Origin: JAVJSU01 sp040219275
GTDB lineage: Bacteria > Chloroflexota > Anaerolineae > Aggregatilineales > Phototrophicaceae
Assembly: GCA_040219275.1 (NCBI GenBank)
Contig: JAVJSU010000061.1
Span: 186,001-250,000, forward strand
Length of the DNA: 64,000 bases
Reading direction: 5' to 3'
The position numbers and the translations under genes were made by a program. Below are positions 33,401 to 41,785 of this stretch, one piece after another. Within the stretch, counting starts at the first letter, position 1; each line of letters begins with the position of its first letter. The notes under the pieces are model-generated. The model was given only the letters and a program-made list of their open reading frames with translations. It was not told where the DNA came from and did no database searches.

Positions 33401-34915
33401 AATAGCAGTATTATTTTCTATAATCTTGAAGACGATCAGGTGGCTGGACGTTTTAACGGGCATACAGCAGGCATTCGTTCGTTATCCCTTTCAAGTGACA
33501 ATAAGCGCTTACTTTCGGCATCAAGTGATACAAGTGTGCGCGTCTGGGATACAGTCAGTTCTGAGCGAGCACAAGATTTTGCCGGACATGAGTTTAATGG
33601 CTTAAATGGTGGCGACACAATCGGCATTTATAGCGCGGATGATTCGCAGATTTTATCCGGTTCGCAGGATGGTATCATCCGGCTGTGGAATGTGGACAGC
33701 GGTCTGACCATTGAAGTCTTTCAGGGGCACGAAGGTGCGATCAATGATGTCGCTTTCGGCGCGGATGGGACTACCCTGCTGTCTGGATCTGCGGATGGCA
33801 CGGTGATTTTGTGGGATGCTACAACGGGCACATCACTTACACGTATGACAGGACATGAAACAGCCGTTATGACGGTCAGTTACTTGCCGGATGGCACGCG
33901 GGCGGTTTCCGGTGCGGCGGATGGCAGTATCATCGAATGGGATATTGATCCGGCATCGGCGACTTTCGGGCAAGAGATTCGTCGGTTTGGCGTGGGAAGA
34001 GCGGGGCATACAAAATCGGTCAACGCTATTGTGTTGCACCCGGACGGAGAACATTTTTTGAGTGCATCTAGCGATGAAACAATGATTTTGTGGACGATTG
34101 CTGATGCGAGTATTGTCCGGACATATAGCGACCAAAAAAGTACCGTCATGTCTGTTGATTTTAATAACGACGGTACGCGGTTTGTGTCTGCTCCAGTGAA
34201 TGGTGTTGTTATTCTGTGGGAAACCGAGACAGGTGATGTTATCAGTCGATTTGCCGGGCATGTGGGGAGCGTGAACTCCGTGACGTTTGCGCCGGACGAC
34301 AGCTTGATTATCACGGGTGGGCAGGACGAAACCCTGCGCGTGTGGGATATTAGCACTGGGCTGGAAGTACGACGCTATAATGCGGGAACGCCCATCGTCA
34401 GCCTGAGCATTACCAGCGATGGACGCAATGTGTTAACGGGTTTGAGTGATGCGACTCTGAGCACATGGCGCGTATTGATCGAGATTCGGGATTTGTTCGA
34501 TTGGGTGTATCTGAATCGCTTTGTTGATGTAGCGACCTGTGCAGAACGTGACCTGTTCCGTTTGACTCCGTGTGATGCGGAAGGCAATCAACCGCTGACA
34601 ACGCCCTTCCCGATCCCGACTTTAACGCCGACTCCTGCGAATGAAGTGAGCTTGACAATTGGCGGGCAAGCAGTCGTCAATATTGATACCTCGCTGAATG
34701 TGCGTGAAGGACCGGGAACGGATGAAACACCGCTCATCACCGCAGAGGGGCAAACTATTCGCCTTGACGATGGCGTGATTGTCACCCTACTTGACGGTCC
34801 AATTACGCGGACGGGGCTGGTGTGGTGGCAGATTGAAAGCGAAGATGGCATCATCGGCTGGGTGGTGGAAAGTGTGCCGGAGGAAGGCATCCGGACGTTA
34901 TTGCCGTTGCCGTAG
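30458..34915 (+). CDS. TIR-STAND-WD40-SH3b protein (TIR NTPase sensor)
   Basis: This 1485-residue protein has a modular layout. The TIR domain spans about residues 1-130 (RVFVSYSRRNKNFAERIA), with Glu74 in SEWVQREI at the NADase position of SARM1-type TIRs. A conflict/STAND NTPase follows at about 147-600, with Walker A GASGSGKSS (191-199) and Walker B LVLVIDQFEE (281-290). One membrane helix lies at about 624-644. About a dozen WD40 repeats span about 725-1400, and a C-terminal SH3b (about 1410-1480) has SLNVREGPGTDETP. STAND proteins switch on ligand binding. The helix places the WD40 sensor on the opposite side of the membrane from the TIR effector. A defence or cell-envelope sensing role is inferred. 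Confidence 0.92.
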   Translation: MNRVFVSYSRRNKNFAERIARDLSDAGLDVWVDWRQIHAGELWQNEIFRGIERSDILVACLSPDAVGSEWVQREINTARDQKKFIIPVMAINAYNNLQETDVLKWLLDVHFINFESRYEEAFPELLNALPGKRRVGVYDVFAPEKIPNPFKGLEAFQQTDAHFFFGRDRLIERGLKRLKQKDRMRSLAVVGASGSGKSSLVRAGIIPKLRAEAIAGSDRWHVTIFTPGGMPIDALAQRLSPLVPDMESSQIAEKLLNEPTSLHNIIEQIIERSGGGDDKRLVLVIDQFEEAFTRAGEKERQIFFDQLHHAASVKGGNTQIILTMRADFFDRLSQYPKLAEFFEQENMIIVTEMTAAELLHSIEGPAEAVGLKYEDGLAQRILDDVLSQPGSLPLLQYALKELYERRDGSLLANAAYDQIGGVRRALARHAEEIYSDLIAAQQSIMRRILLRLVEITEEGEATRRRVNRVDLSFRDMDDEAVQQLIDLMTAPSSRLLITSREIKASDDITTPPITWIEVSHEALIREWDRFKGWVSDNIESLRYGSELLKAATDWRQGNRDKAYLVTGNRLVRAESWLQDADATNLQRDFILASVEENDRREAEKDAQAERELELQRRSAARLRNFVIVLIVSLVVAIALSLYAINRQGVAVREGNRANVALTAAANALSTAERSGGEASSLALAANASRILADNNTDLALVLALAANEIDNSPPQSRRTLAEVAYAPGTRLVFSETGEAINDVALNSLNNLALSTSGSRILLWNSSTGSVLRTLNTDEAMHDEPISSVVFHPDGAIAASAGNDGRIVLWDVNPASPTFGTSLQQMQAHTGRVLDIQFDSSGTYLLSGSADDSAVLWTFDADTTMLTETTRFTRHEANVNAVAFNNNAARIVTADEDGVIQLWSRDGGIVCTFENDGPVNTVAFNPTKSSIATGSDDGIVRLWNTSATSGCDFDRQINEHGGASVNSLVYTSDGTELISAGDNSSIIFYNLEDDQVAGRFNGHTAGIRSLSLSSDNKRLLSASSDTSVRVWDTVSSERAQDFAGHEFNGLNGGDTIGIYSADDSQILSGSQDGIIRLWNVDSGLTIEVFQGHEGAINDVAFGADGTTLLSGSADGTVILWDATTGTSLTRMTGHETAVMTVSYLPDGTRAVSGAADGSIIEWDIDPASATFGQEIRRFGVGRAGHTKSVNAIVLHPDGEHFLSASSDETMILWTIADASIVRTYSDQKSTVMSVDFNNDGTRFVSAPVNGVVILWETETGDVISRFAGHVGSVNSVTFAPDDSLIITGGQDETLRVWDISTGLEVRRYNAGTPIVSLSITSDGRNVLTGLSDATLSTWRVLIEIRDLFDWVYLNRFVDVATCAERDLFRLTPCDAEGNQPLTTPFPIPTLTPTPANEVSLTIGGQAVVNIDTSLNVREGPGTDETPLITAEGQTIRLDDGVIVTLLDGPITRTGLVWWQIESEDGIIGWVVESVPEEGIRTLLPLP

Positions 34916-34919
34916 AGAA

Positions 34920-34953
34920 ATAAGCGGGTGAGCACGTTAGCTCACCCCTACAA
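34920..34953. repeat. Intergenic palindrome, GGGTGAGC type
   Basis: Stem GGGTGAGC/GCTCACCC (34926-34933 with 34940-34947), loop ACGTTA, tail CCTACA. It is the same element as 16502-16535 with one compensatory pair change. It follows the TIR gene stop. Confidence 0.8.
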
Positions 34954-34990
34954 AACGTCCGTTAATTTTCTTAAAGCGCAATAAGTAAAC

Positions 34991-35023
34991 AAAAACGGGA
35001 CTGTGAATGATACACAGTCCCGT
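34991..35023 (-). terminator. rpsD terminator
   Basis: The 11-bp perfect stem ACGGGACTGTG/CACAGTCCCGT (34995-35005 with 35013-35023) has a plus-strand A-run before it, which gives a T-tail on minus, just after the rpsD stop. Confidence 0.85.
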
Positions 35024-35057
35024 CGTGTTTTCTGTTGGAATAAATCCACAGAAATTA

Positions 35058-35684
35058 TTAGGTGAGGCGGTTGTAGTATTCAACGATCAGTTGAACATCC
35101 ACCGGCACCGGAATTTCTTTTTGTTCCGGATAACGCATGAAGGTGGTGCTGAAGTTATCAGGATCGACGCTCAGATAAGCAGGTGAATAAACACCCTGTT
35201 CCATCCATTCGATGACATGAACGTTTTTACGCATTTTTTCGTTCAATGTAACCACGTCACCGGGTTTGACCTGATAGGACGGTAGATCAAGGCGTTTCCC
35301 GTTGACGAGAACATGCCCGTGACCGACGATCTGACGCGCCGCCCAGATGGTTGCGGCGAAACCAGAACGATAGACGATGTTATCCAAACGGCGTTCCAAC
35401 AAGATGAGCAGGTTTTCACCGGTACGTCCGGGGGTTGCATCTGCTTTCTTGTAGTAATTACGCATTTGACGTTCACGAATGTTATAGATGAACGCTAACT
35501 TCTGCTTTTCGTCCAGCTGTAAACTATAGTTACTACGCCGACCGGAACGGAATTGTTTTTCTTTACCGTGATCTCCGGGCGGATACGGACGTTTTTCAAG
35601 AACCTTCTGATATTTTGAGCGCGGGATCAATACTTCACCGAAGCGGCGTTGTACCTTCGCCTTTGGACCGTGATATGATGCCAT
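35058..35684 (-). CDS. rpsD: 30S ribosomal protein S4
   Basis: The 208-residue S4 nucleates assembly of the 16S 5' domain. The C-terminal S4 RNA-binding domain is clear (RRLDNIVYRSGFAATIWAAR, HGHVLVNGKRLD). The N-terminus (MASYHGPKAKVQRRFGEVL) has no zinc-binding cysteines, so it is the zinc-independent form. AAAGGG lies 6 nt before the ATG. It has its own terminator and lies outside the usual S13-S11-S4-RpoA cluster, so autoregulation through that operon is unlikely here. Confidence 0.96.
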   Translation of the reverse strand: MASYHGPKAKVQRRFGEVLIPRSKYQKVLEKRPYPPGDHGKEKQFRSGRRSNYSLQLDEKQKLAFIYNIRERQMRNYYKKADATPGRTGENLLILLERRLDNIVYRSGFAATIWAARQIVGHGHVLVNGKRLDLPSYQVKPGDVVTLNEKMRKNVHVIEWMEQGVYSPAYLSVDPDNFSTTFMRYPEQKEIPVPVDVQLIVEYYNRLT

Positions 35685-35814
35685 ACAAAACCCTTTTAGC
35701 TATATAACGGAATAAGTCCGTTGGTGTTTAGACATAATGGACTGTTATTCTACCCGTCCTATGTAAATTTTCTAGGGTGATTTTTACATCTAGCATAAAC
35801 TGAGCCAAACTGAA

Positions 35815-36633
35815 CTAGCTATTGCCTAGCGCATAGACATCGCGTTTGTTCCAACCGGATTGTGTGGCGATGCGTTTGGCGGCGCGTGAGAGCGATTCGC
35901 CTTCGTCGAGTAAGGCTTCTAACGCGAGGCGTACACGGTTTTCATCCCATGTTTCGTCAGCATCAGTCGGTTTACCGCCGAGCACGATGGCAATTTCCCC
36001 GCGTGGAGGAGTTTCCTGATAATGTGCGAGCACGTCACTCACATTACCCCGTGTGAATTCTTCGTAGAGTTTTGTCAGTTCACGGGCGACGCAAATATCA
36101 CGCTCGCCGAGCACCTCTGCGATTGCTGTGAGCGAATCGACTAGACGGTGGGGGCTTTCATAGAAGATGACAGTGCGGGTTTCGTCTTGATAGGCTTCGA
36201 AAAATTGCTGACGCGCGAGATACTTCTTCGGGATAAAACCAGCGAAAATAAAACTATCAGTTGGTAAGCCAGACCCGACAAGCGCTGGTAACACGGCATT
36301 CGCCCCGGGTAATGGCTCCACACGGATACCCTGCGTGAGTGCGGCACGGATGAGTTCGTAACCGGGGTCGCTGATTCCGGGCATTCCAGCATCGGAGACA
36401 AGCGCGACATCGCCATTTGCCAGCGCATCAAAGATTGACTCCAACTTGCCGATCTTGTTATGCTCATGGTAGCTGGTCAGCGGGGTAAGGATTTCGTAAT
36501 GACGCAACAATACACTGGTTGTTCGGGTATCCTCGGCGGCGATTAAACGGACCTGTTTGAGGATACGAAGTGCGCGTAGTGTGATGTCTTCTAAATTGCC
36601 AATCGGGGTCGGTACGATATACAACGTTCCCAC
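35815..36633 (-). CDS. rsmI: 16S rRNA (cytidine-1402-2'-O)-methyltransferase RsmI
   Basis: The 272-residue tetrapyrrole-methylase-fold enzyme 2'-O-methylates C1402 of 16S rRNA with SAM. Motifs are LYIVPTPIGNLEDITLRAL, AAEDTRTTSVLLRHY, VALVSDAGMPGISDPG and VIFYESPHRLVDSL. I chose the GTG at 36633, which follows GGAG by 6 nt. A TTG at 36645 would place the start on the ribosome site. It is divergent from the L,D-transpeptidase gene. Confidence 0.94.
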   Translation of the reverse strand: MGTLYIVPTPIGNLEDITLRALRILKQVRLIAAEDTRTTSVLLRHYEILTPLTSYHEHNKIGKLESIFDALANGDVALVSDAGMPGISDPGYELIRAALTQGIRVEPLPGANAVLPALVGSGLPTDSFIFAGFIPKKYLARQQFFEAYQDETRTVIFYESPHRLVDSLTAIAEVLGERDICVARELTKLYEEFTRGNVSDVLAHYQETPPRGEIAIVLGGKPTDADETWDENRVRLALEALLDEGESLSRAAKRIATQSGWNKRDVYALGNS

Positions 36634-36740
36634 TGCACACTCCAAAATCGTAGGTGAACCATCAGGTGATTTTTATAGAAATTATGGTATCATGCCACGC
36701 TTATATCGAAAAGCGAGTGATCTTGGAGAATTCGGCACTC

Positions 36741-37946
36741 ATGAAATATCGTGTATTGCCTCTATTTATCGTAATTTTTGGTGTGTTGCTGGCATTACCG
36801 ATCAGCGCACAGGACAGCAACCAGACCCTTCCTACTGTTTATGATCCGGCGGTTTGTGAAGGATCATCGGAATTGGATGCGCTCACAGCAGATTGTTTGG
36901 CGATGATCGAAGCGTTCCCCCTCCCACCGTTTGAAGCCATCCCGCAGGATCGCACCACCCTGAGCACCTATAGTTTCTGGCGTGTAGGTCCGGATGCCGT
37001 GAACACCTATGATGCCCCCGGCGGCGGCATAAACGGACAAATCGCCGCAGGGTTTAATTATGTAAACGCGATTGATACCAGCGTTGATGGCTGGTTACAG
37101 ATTGAAGGCGGTAGCTGGATCAACCGCGATAATACCAGTTATAACCCGCCCTCGTTTTATAGCGGGGTTATCCTTGAAGGCTGGCAGGATCATCCCTTTG
37201 CGTGGGTGCTGGATTTAAGCCAGATTTTCGTATCGGAAGTTCCGGGGGGTCCCTCCTCACAGGCAACAGGGCGTTTTCTGAGACGCTATGAACTGGTGAA
37301 TATTTTTGATACCGCCGTTGATGCTGAGGGCTGGCGCTGGTACATGATCGGTCCGAACCAATGGGTGAAGCAGACGTTTGTCGCCAAAGTTCAACCGACG
37401 GAACGCCCTGAAGGTGTGAGCGGGCATTGGGTCGCTATTGATCTGTATGAGCAAACGCTGATCGCCTATGAAGACGATACGCCGGTTTTCGCCACGCTGA
37501 TTGCCTCCGGTTTACCGACCACCGAAACCAACGAAGGCGTTTTTGAAGTCTGGGCGCGTCTTGATGTCGATGCGATGTCCGGCGCTACCGGTGCGCCGAA
37601 TGCCTATGCTTTGCAGAGTGTGCCCTGGGTGATGTACTTCGATGATTCGATTAGCTTGCACGGCACCTACTGGCATGATTTATTCGGCTACCGGCAAAGT
37701 CGCGGCTGTGTCAATTTGACCATCAGCGATGCGCGTTATGTCTATCAGTGGTTCTTAGAAGCAGAACCACAGGTTGCGTCACAATCTGCGCCAGAACTGA
37801 CTGTGACACCAAGTTCAATTTTTAACCCGACACGCGGGCAAGAGCAGACAACACCCACTGCAACACAGGGGACGGGTGAAATCGTCAATTATGTGTATGT
37901 ATATAGTAGTGGTGAATACGGTGGCGGTGTTGTACGCGGGTCGTAA
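36741..37946 (+). CDS. Secreted L,D-transpeptidase (YkuD domain)
   Basis: The 401-residue protein has a signal peptide (MKYRVLPLFIVIFGVLLALPISAQ). Two SH3-like segments at about residues 60-230 precede a YkuD catalytic domain at about 235-350. The catalytic motif S-R-G-C-V-N places the nucleophile at Cys323, with the upstream His in SISLHGTYWHD. Such enzymes make 3-3 crosslinks or attach proteins to peptidoglycan. A Thr/Pro-rich tail ends it. ATG 36741 has GGAG at a long 12-nt spacing, so earlier starts are not excluded. Confidence 0.88.
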   Translation: MKYRVLPLFIVIFGVLLALPISAQDSNQTLPTVYDPAVCEGSSELDALTADCLAMIEAFPLPPFEAIPQDRTTLSTYSFWRVGPDAVNTYDAPGGGINGQIAAGFNYVNAIDTSVDGWLQIEGGSWINRDNTSYNPPSFYSGVILEGWQDHPFAWVLDLSQIFVSEVPGGPSSQATGRFLRRYELVNIFDTAVDAEGWRWYMIGPNQWVKQTFVAKVQPTERPEGVSGHWVAIDLYEQTLIAYEDDTPVFATLIASGLPTTETNEGVFEVWARLDVDAMSGATGAPNAYALQSVPWVMYFDDSISLHGTYWHDLFGYRQSRGCVNLTISDARYVYQWFLEAEPQVASQSAPELTVTPSSIFNPTRGQEQTTPTATQGTGEIVNYVYVYSSGEYGGGVVRGS

Positions 37947-38014
37947 GTAATGCAGTAAGTGGGCAACCTAGCAGTTTTCCCCTACAAGATATTTGGTCTT
38001 TTGATGCAAATGAA

Positions 38015-38046
38015 AAACTCCTCGTCAAGTGACGGGGAGTTTTTGT
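38015..38046. terminator. Bidirectional terminator between convergent genes
   Basis: A 12-bp stem with one wobble (38015-38026 with 38031-38042), an AAGT loop, and T-tail on both strands. It separates the L,D-transpeptidase and ferredoxin genes. Confidence 0.82.
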
Positions 38047-38076
38047 TTTCTAGCGTATTGTGTGCAATCAGGCGAT

Positions 38077-38427
38077 TTAGCCGAGTGCGTCGTAGCCAGG
38101 ACCTTCTGCGAAGAAATCGTAGTTGGGTTGAATGTCTACGGTCAGATCAATCACTTCGCCACCTTCGTAGGCGGCAAGTTTCTTGGTTCCAAAGTCAATG
38201 CGTTCCTGTCCTTCTGCCATTTCATAATCGGAAGGAACTTCTTCTTCGATGAAAATGGCTTCGTACGGGCATTCAGGGATGCAAGCGCCGCAGTCGATGC
38301 AGGTATCGGGGTCGATAAAATACCAGGGCCATTCGTTTTCCGGCTGACCGGGGACGATGCACTCTACAGGGCAAACTTCGACACAAGCACCATCACGCAG
38401 GCACAGGCTGGTAATAATATGAGTCAT
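38077..38427 (-). CDS. Ferredoxin with two Fe-S clusters
   Basis: The 116-residue ferredoxin is of the seven-iron or 8Fe type. The first cluster residues are C9, C15, C19 and C23 (LCLRDGACVEVCPVECI), with a wide C9-C15 spacing compatible with a 3Fe-4S cluster. The second motif is CIDCGACIPECP. The C-terminal 50 residues are an acidic extension. It is an electron carrier in the cytoplasm. GAGGAG lies 8 nt before the ATG. It is monocistronic. Confidence 0.92.
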   Translation of the reverse strand: MTHIITSLCLRDGACVEVCPVECIVPGQPENEWPWYFIDPDTCIDCGACIPECPYEAIFIEEEVPSDYEMAEGQERIDFGTKKLAAYEGGEVIDLTVDIQPNYDFFAEGPGYDALG

Positions 38428-38709
38428 TGTTGGGTCTCCTCAAGACAATAATTACTGCAATTAGGGTTCATTGAGGTAAGAATAGCCTGTTTTAACCATT
38501 ATGTCTGGAACTTTTGTTGGATTTTAAACCCAATTTTTCAGAAAAGTAATGTACTTCTCATTCATGCGATACATTTTTTTAAGTGCGGTTAAATTTATAC
38601 AATAAGTCATGTAAAACTTTTGGCGATTTTTGAAGATGGGGAAACAATTTTGGGCAAGATAGTGACACAATCGAATTTATGCCACTACCCTGCGGGAAAC
38701 GCACAACGA

Positions 38710-39558
38710 TTACATGCCAGCGATGTCTCGTTTTGGCAAATTTGCTGTGAAGGATTGTTTGGGTGCGCCGTCTTCGAGTAGACCGATTGTGAGCGATTCT
38801 ACATAGATGCACATTTCCCACGGAATGGCGACATCATCCACGCCGAGCGCCATATCACGCAGTTCGACACCCGTATTACGGACGATGGCAATCGGGGTGG
38901 CTTCTGCCGTTTCGCCCATGACCATCTGCGCCGCAATCGTGATCGAATCAGCGATGCCGCGTTGGGTTACCTGCATCGGATTGCCGAACAGGTCGATTTT
39001 CCCGCGTTCATCCTGCACGGGCTTAAAGCCAGCCGTTGCCAGCGCCACGCCCGTTGTGCCTAACCTACCGGGCATCAACCAGCTATCGGTCAAAATCACG
39101 CCGACATCTGCGCCAAGGCGGGACTCTAATTCACGGCGGATGGTCGCGGCGAGTTCGTAGGGATGCGCGGGGAATAGGACGACTTTGCCGCTAGGAATGT
39201 TTGAACGGTCTAGACCCGCATTCGGGGAGATGATGCCATCTTTCGCGGTGAGCAAAAAGCCCATCGGGATGCCACCGAACACATGGTCGGCTTCCTGTAA
39301 CACCAACTGCGCCATTTGCGGGTTCATATTGAAGCGAACGCCGATTTCTTCTGCACGCGGGCTGACCTCTACAGTATCGAGATCAACAACGCGCCCTTCG
39401 CTGATGGCGGCATATTTACTGGAAACGGCGAGCACATCACCGTCTTGTAGGGTCGTTTCGTTTGCTTCAAGCATATCAATAATGGTCTGAACAAGATCAA
39501 AGGCGATCTGTTTTACGGGTGCTTCAATAGGGATAACAATTAAGGGCTGTTTCTTCAC
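38710..39558 (-). CDS. CofE-type coenzyme F420-0:L-glutamate ligase homolog
   Basis: The 282-residue protein is of the CofE/FbiB-N family, which adds glutamate to coenzyme F420-0 using GTP. Diagnostic stretches are GDVLAVSSKYAAISEGRVV, DGIISPNAGLDRSNIPSG, GVILTDSWLMPGRLGTTG and VTQRGIADSITIAAQMVMG. The start is GTG at 39558. The DSWLMPGR segment differs from the usual DS-GRPWR. No other F420 biosynthesis gene is in the window. It is a good homolog, but the exact substrate is inferred. Confidence 0.85.
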   Translation of the reverse strand: MKKQPLIVIPIEAPVKQIAFDLVQTIIDMLEANETTLQDGDVLAVSSKYAAISEGRVVDLDTVEVSPRAEEIGVRFNMNPQMAQLVLQEADHVFGGIPMGFLLTAKDGIISPNAGLDRSNIPSGKVVLFPAHPYELAATIRRELESRLGADVGVILTDSWLMPGRLGTTGVALATAGFKPVQDERGKIDLFGNPMQVTQRGIADSITIAAQMVMGETAEATPIAIVRNTGVELRDMALGVDDVAIPWEMCIYVESLTIGLLEDGAPKQSFTANLPKRDIAGM

Positions 39559-39650
39559 AAGTACCTACCTGATTTGCTGATTTTAATTATCGACTGATTT
39601 GAAATAACTGAGAAAACGGCAATCGCCATGATGCAACAAAAATCAAGCAC

Positions 39651-39683
39651 AAAAAAGGGCGAAGTGGTCTGTGCCACTACGCC
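39651..39683 (-). terminator. Terminator of the ParB-like gene
   Basis: Hairpin GGCG-A-AGTGG/CCACT-A-CGCC (39658-39667 with 39674-39683) has an A6 run before it on plus, giving T-tail on minus. It lies 31 bp after the stop. Confidence 0.7.
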
Positions 39684-39714
39684 GATTATTTTGTACTCGA
39701 TTTATTGTGAACGC

Positions 39715-40734
39715 TTAGAGGTGAACGTTTTCCTCTTCATTCGCTTCAAATAGTGCCGAAGCATCCTCATGTGCGGGGATATTTTGCAAGGCTTCAATGA
39801 CCTGCGTTTGAGACAGAATCATTGAATCATCTTTTTCCTGATGCAACTCTTCCGGCACGGGAATTTTGCGATCTGACAAAAAATCAATCAGTGCATGGCT
39901 GATTTTGCGTGATGGTGCTTCTTCGCCATATTGCTCACGGATGCCACGCAGATGATCTACCAACCACAGATATAAATCTGTCTCGGTACGAACTTCAAGT
40001 TGTTGTAGCACATCGTATTTCTGGATGAGCGTGAGCGCCGGACGATAAACATTATCGTACCAATTACCCGCCGCCTCTTCAATATTTACAGTTTTTCCGG
40101 TCATTTTCTCCATCACATATTTATGGAGATAAATATGACCCATTAAATCAGCATAACGCCAACGTTCGCTAAGTTTTAAGACTTGATGATGTGGGCGCAC
40201 GCGTTCAAGACCGGATTCAGCGAGGAAGGCGGCATAGGCTGTCGCATTGTTGAGGTCTTCCTCAGACATATTGGGGTGAACTTCTACGCTGGTCGGCAGT
40301 TCGGTAACATGGGCTTCGATGCTCCCTGACCCCAACTGACGGGCAACAGAGACGCGATGGTTGCCGTCACGCACGAAATAGACATCGCCGACTTTATAGA
40401 GTTCGATCGGTGGAAAACCTAGCTGACTTTCCGCCACAGCATATACGCGACTCCACCGTTCCTGCATATTATTGCTCTTGGGCAAAAAATCACGCGTAAA
40501 TTCCCGATAGCGCCCCACACTGCCGACGATCTGCTCTAAAGGTACATATTGCATCCCTTTATAGCTCTCTTCGCGCAGACGTAGACGTTGTTTAATATCC
40601 TCGAAACTTAGTAGCTCAATGGGTTTACCACGGAGATGATTGATCATTTCTTTCCAGAAGGCACGCATACGTGCGCTCTGAAACCTGTTTATACCTTGTA
40701 ACCGACTAACCTGGAAGCTCGTATCTTCACTCAT
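39715..40734 (-). CDS. ParB/sulfiredoxin-like domain protein
   Basis: The 339-residue soluble protein has a ParB/Srx-like core at about residues 95-160 with VYFVRDGNHRVSVARQLG, the nucleotide-binding DGNHR motif. The rest (about 180-300) is helical with LMGHIYLHKYVMEKMTG, similar to conserved uncharacterised bacterial proteins carrying this N-terminal domain. GGAGG lies 9 nt before the ATG. It is a single gene with its own terminator. There is no parA or parS, so a chromosome-partition role is not implied. Confidence 0.75.
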   Translation of the reverse strand: MSEDTSFQVSRLQGINRFQSARMRAFWKEMINHLRGKPIELLSFEDIKQRLRLREESYKGMQYVPLEQIVGSVGRYREFTRDFLPKSNNMQERWSRVYAVAESQLGFPPIELYKVGDVYFVRDGNHRVSVARQLGSGSIEAHVTELPTSVEVHPNMSEEDLNNATAYAAFLAESGLERVRPHHQVLKLSERWRYADLMGHIYLHKYVMEKMTGKTVNIEEAAGNWYDNVYRPALTLIQKYDVLQQLEVRTETDLYLWLVDHLRGIREQYGEEAPSRKISHALIDFLSDRKIPVPEELHQEKDDSMILSQTQVIEALQNIPAHEDASALFEANEEENVHL

Positions 40735-41169
40735 TTGGAGATACCTCCTAATTCACTTGCATTGATAGAGGTGGGTTCACCTTTTTTGTAAAAATGACTT
40801 TTGTTTTCGTGACCCAGAATGCAAAGCGACGGATGCTTTAAGGCAATAATTTTTATCCAAACTCCACTTGTGTGTTGATATACAGTTTATCTTCTACCAT
40901 TTAGCAACACAATACCACATCCACGATGTACAAAAGTTCTCATGAATCATTAGTTATTATAAACGCAGACCATGATTATCACATTAAGACATTTGAATTT
41001 TGTGCGAAATTCGCAATAACATTGGTTAAAATAATAAGAAGTTTTCAGTTATCAGTAAACAGTTTTCAATTATTCGTGCCAATTTGTATTTCAGATTTCG
41101 CCACATGCCCAAAACTTACTAAACCGTGTATACAATAAGCGAACTTATCCGCTATGAAAGGTACACCTT
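40735..41169. other. Intergenic region of 435 bp
   Basis: Divergent promoter region of two unrelated genes. It is AT-rich with a TTTTCAGTTATCAG/TAAACAGTTTTCAA repeat word at 41043-41072. A short frame at 40926-41138 has no ribosome site and biased composition, so I do not call it. Confidence 0.6.
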
Positions 41170-41730
41170 ATGCTCCCTGATCGTGCGGGAAACGTAGAAA
41201 ACTGGGAGTTTGATAAATTAGTCACCATTTTGTTGCGCCAATTTAAGCGATTGCTGGCAGACCGTGACGTAACTCTCAGCGATAGTGATATGCAGAAATT
41301 GGGCGAACACGTCGCACAAAGAACAGCCGACCCCGCGCAATTAACTCCGATCAATCAGGCGCTTCGTGAGATCATCATCGAAAGCATTGGTGTGCTCGGG
41401 AACTGGGACTTAACCTTCGGGCAATCCCTCAAAACCGATATGAACGCGATGAACAACTGGCAAACCACGGCAGAATTTCTGGATGTTGCCAACGAAAAAA
41501 TCAACGCAGAAGTGCGAATCTCGGCGGGATCGTCGCTGATGGTCGCGCTGGGTGATTATCATTACAGCCAACTGCTCATTGAAGCGATTGAGCATGATCT
41601 GGCAACGGCGGGCAGTCTGGATGTTGACGCGATGATCGCCAAACGCACCCTAATTTTTGCGAGTAATATTGACCCAAAAGCGAACGATTGGCTAGAACAA
41701 TTAAAAGTGTGGCAAAATGATCGCCAATAA
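41170..41730 (+). CDS. Conserved hypothetical protein
   Basis: The 186-residue soluble, mostly helical protein has no recognised family. AAAGG lies 8 nt before the ATG. The N-terminus is helix-rich (FDKLVTILLRQFKRLLADRD), followed by SLMVALGDYHYSQLLIEAIEHDL. It is 55 bp upstream of the BtuF-like gene on the same strand and could be co-transcribed. The function is unknown. Confidence 0.68.
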   Translation: MLPDRAGNVENWEFDKLVTILLRQFKRLLADRDVTLSDSDMQKLGEHVAQRTADPAQLTPINQALREIIIESIGVLGNWDLTFGQSLKTDMNAMNNWQTTAEFLDVANEKINAEVRISAGSSLMVALGDYHYSQLLIEAIEHDLATAGSLDVDAMIAKRTLIFASNIDPKANDWLEQLKVWQNDRQ

Positions 41731-41785
41731 TAGTAAGATAAACGGACTGTAGTCCGTCCGATATATGGCACAGGAAAAGGTAACT

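Noticed and set aside
39715..40734. Chromosome partition protein ParB
   Set aside because: Only the DGNHR core is shared. There is no helix-turn-helix, parA or parS nearby.
40926..41138. A 70-codon frame in the divergent intergenic region
   Set aside because: It crosses AT-rich repeat words and has no ribosome site.
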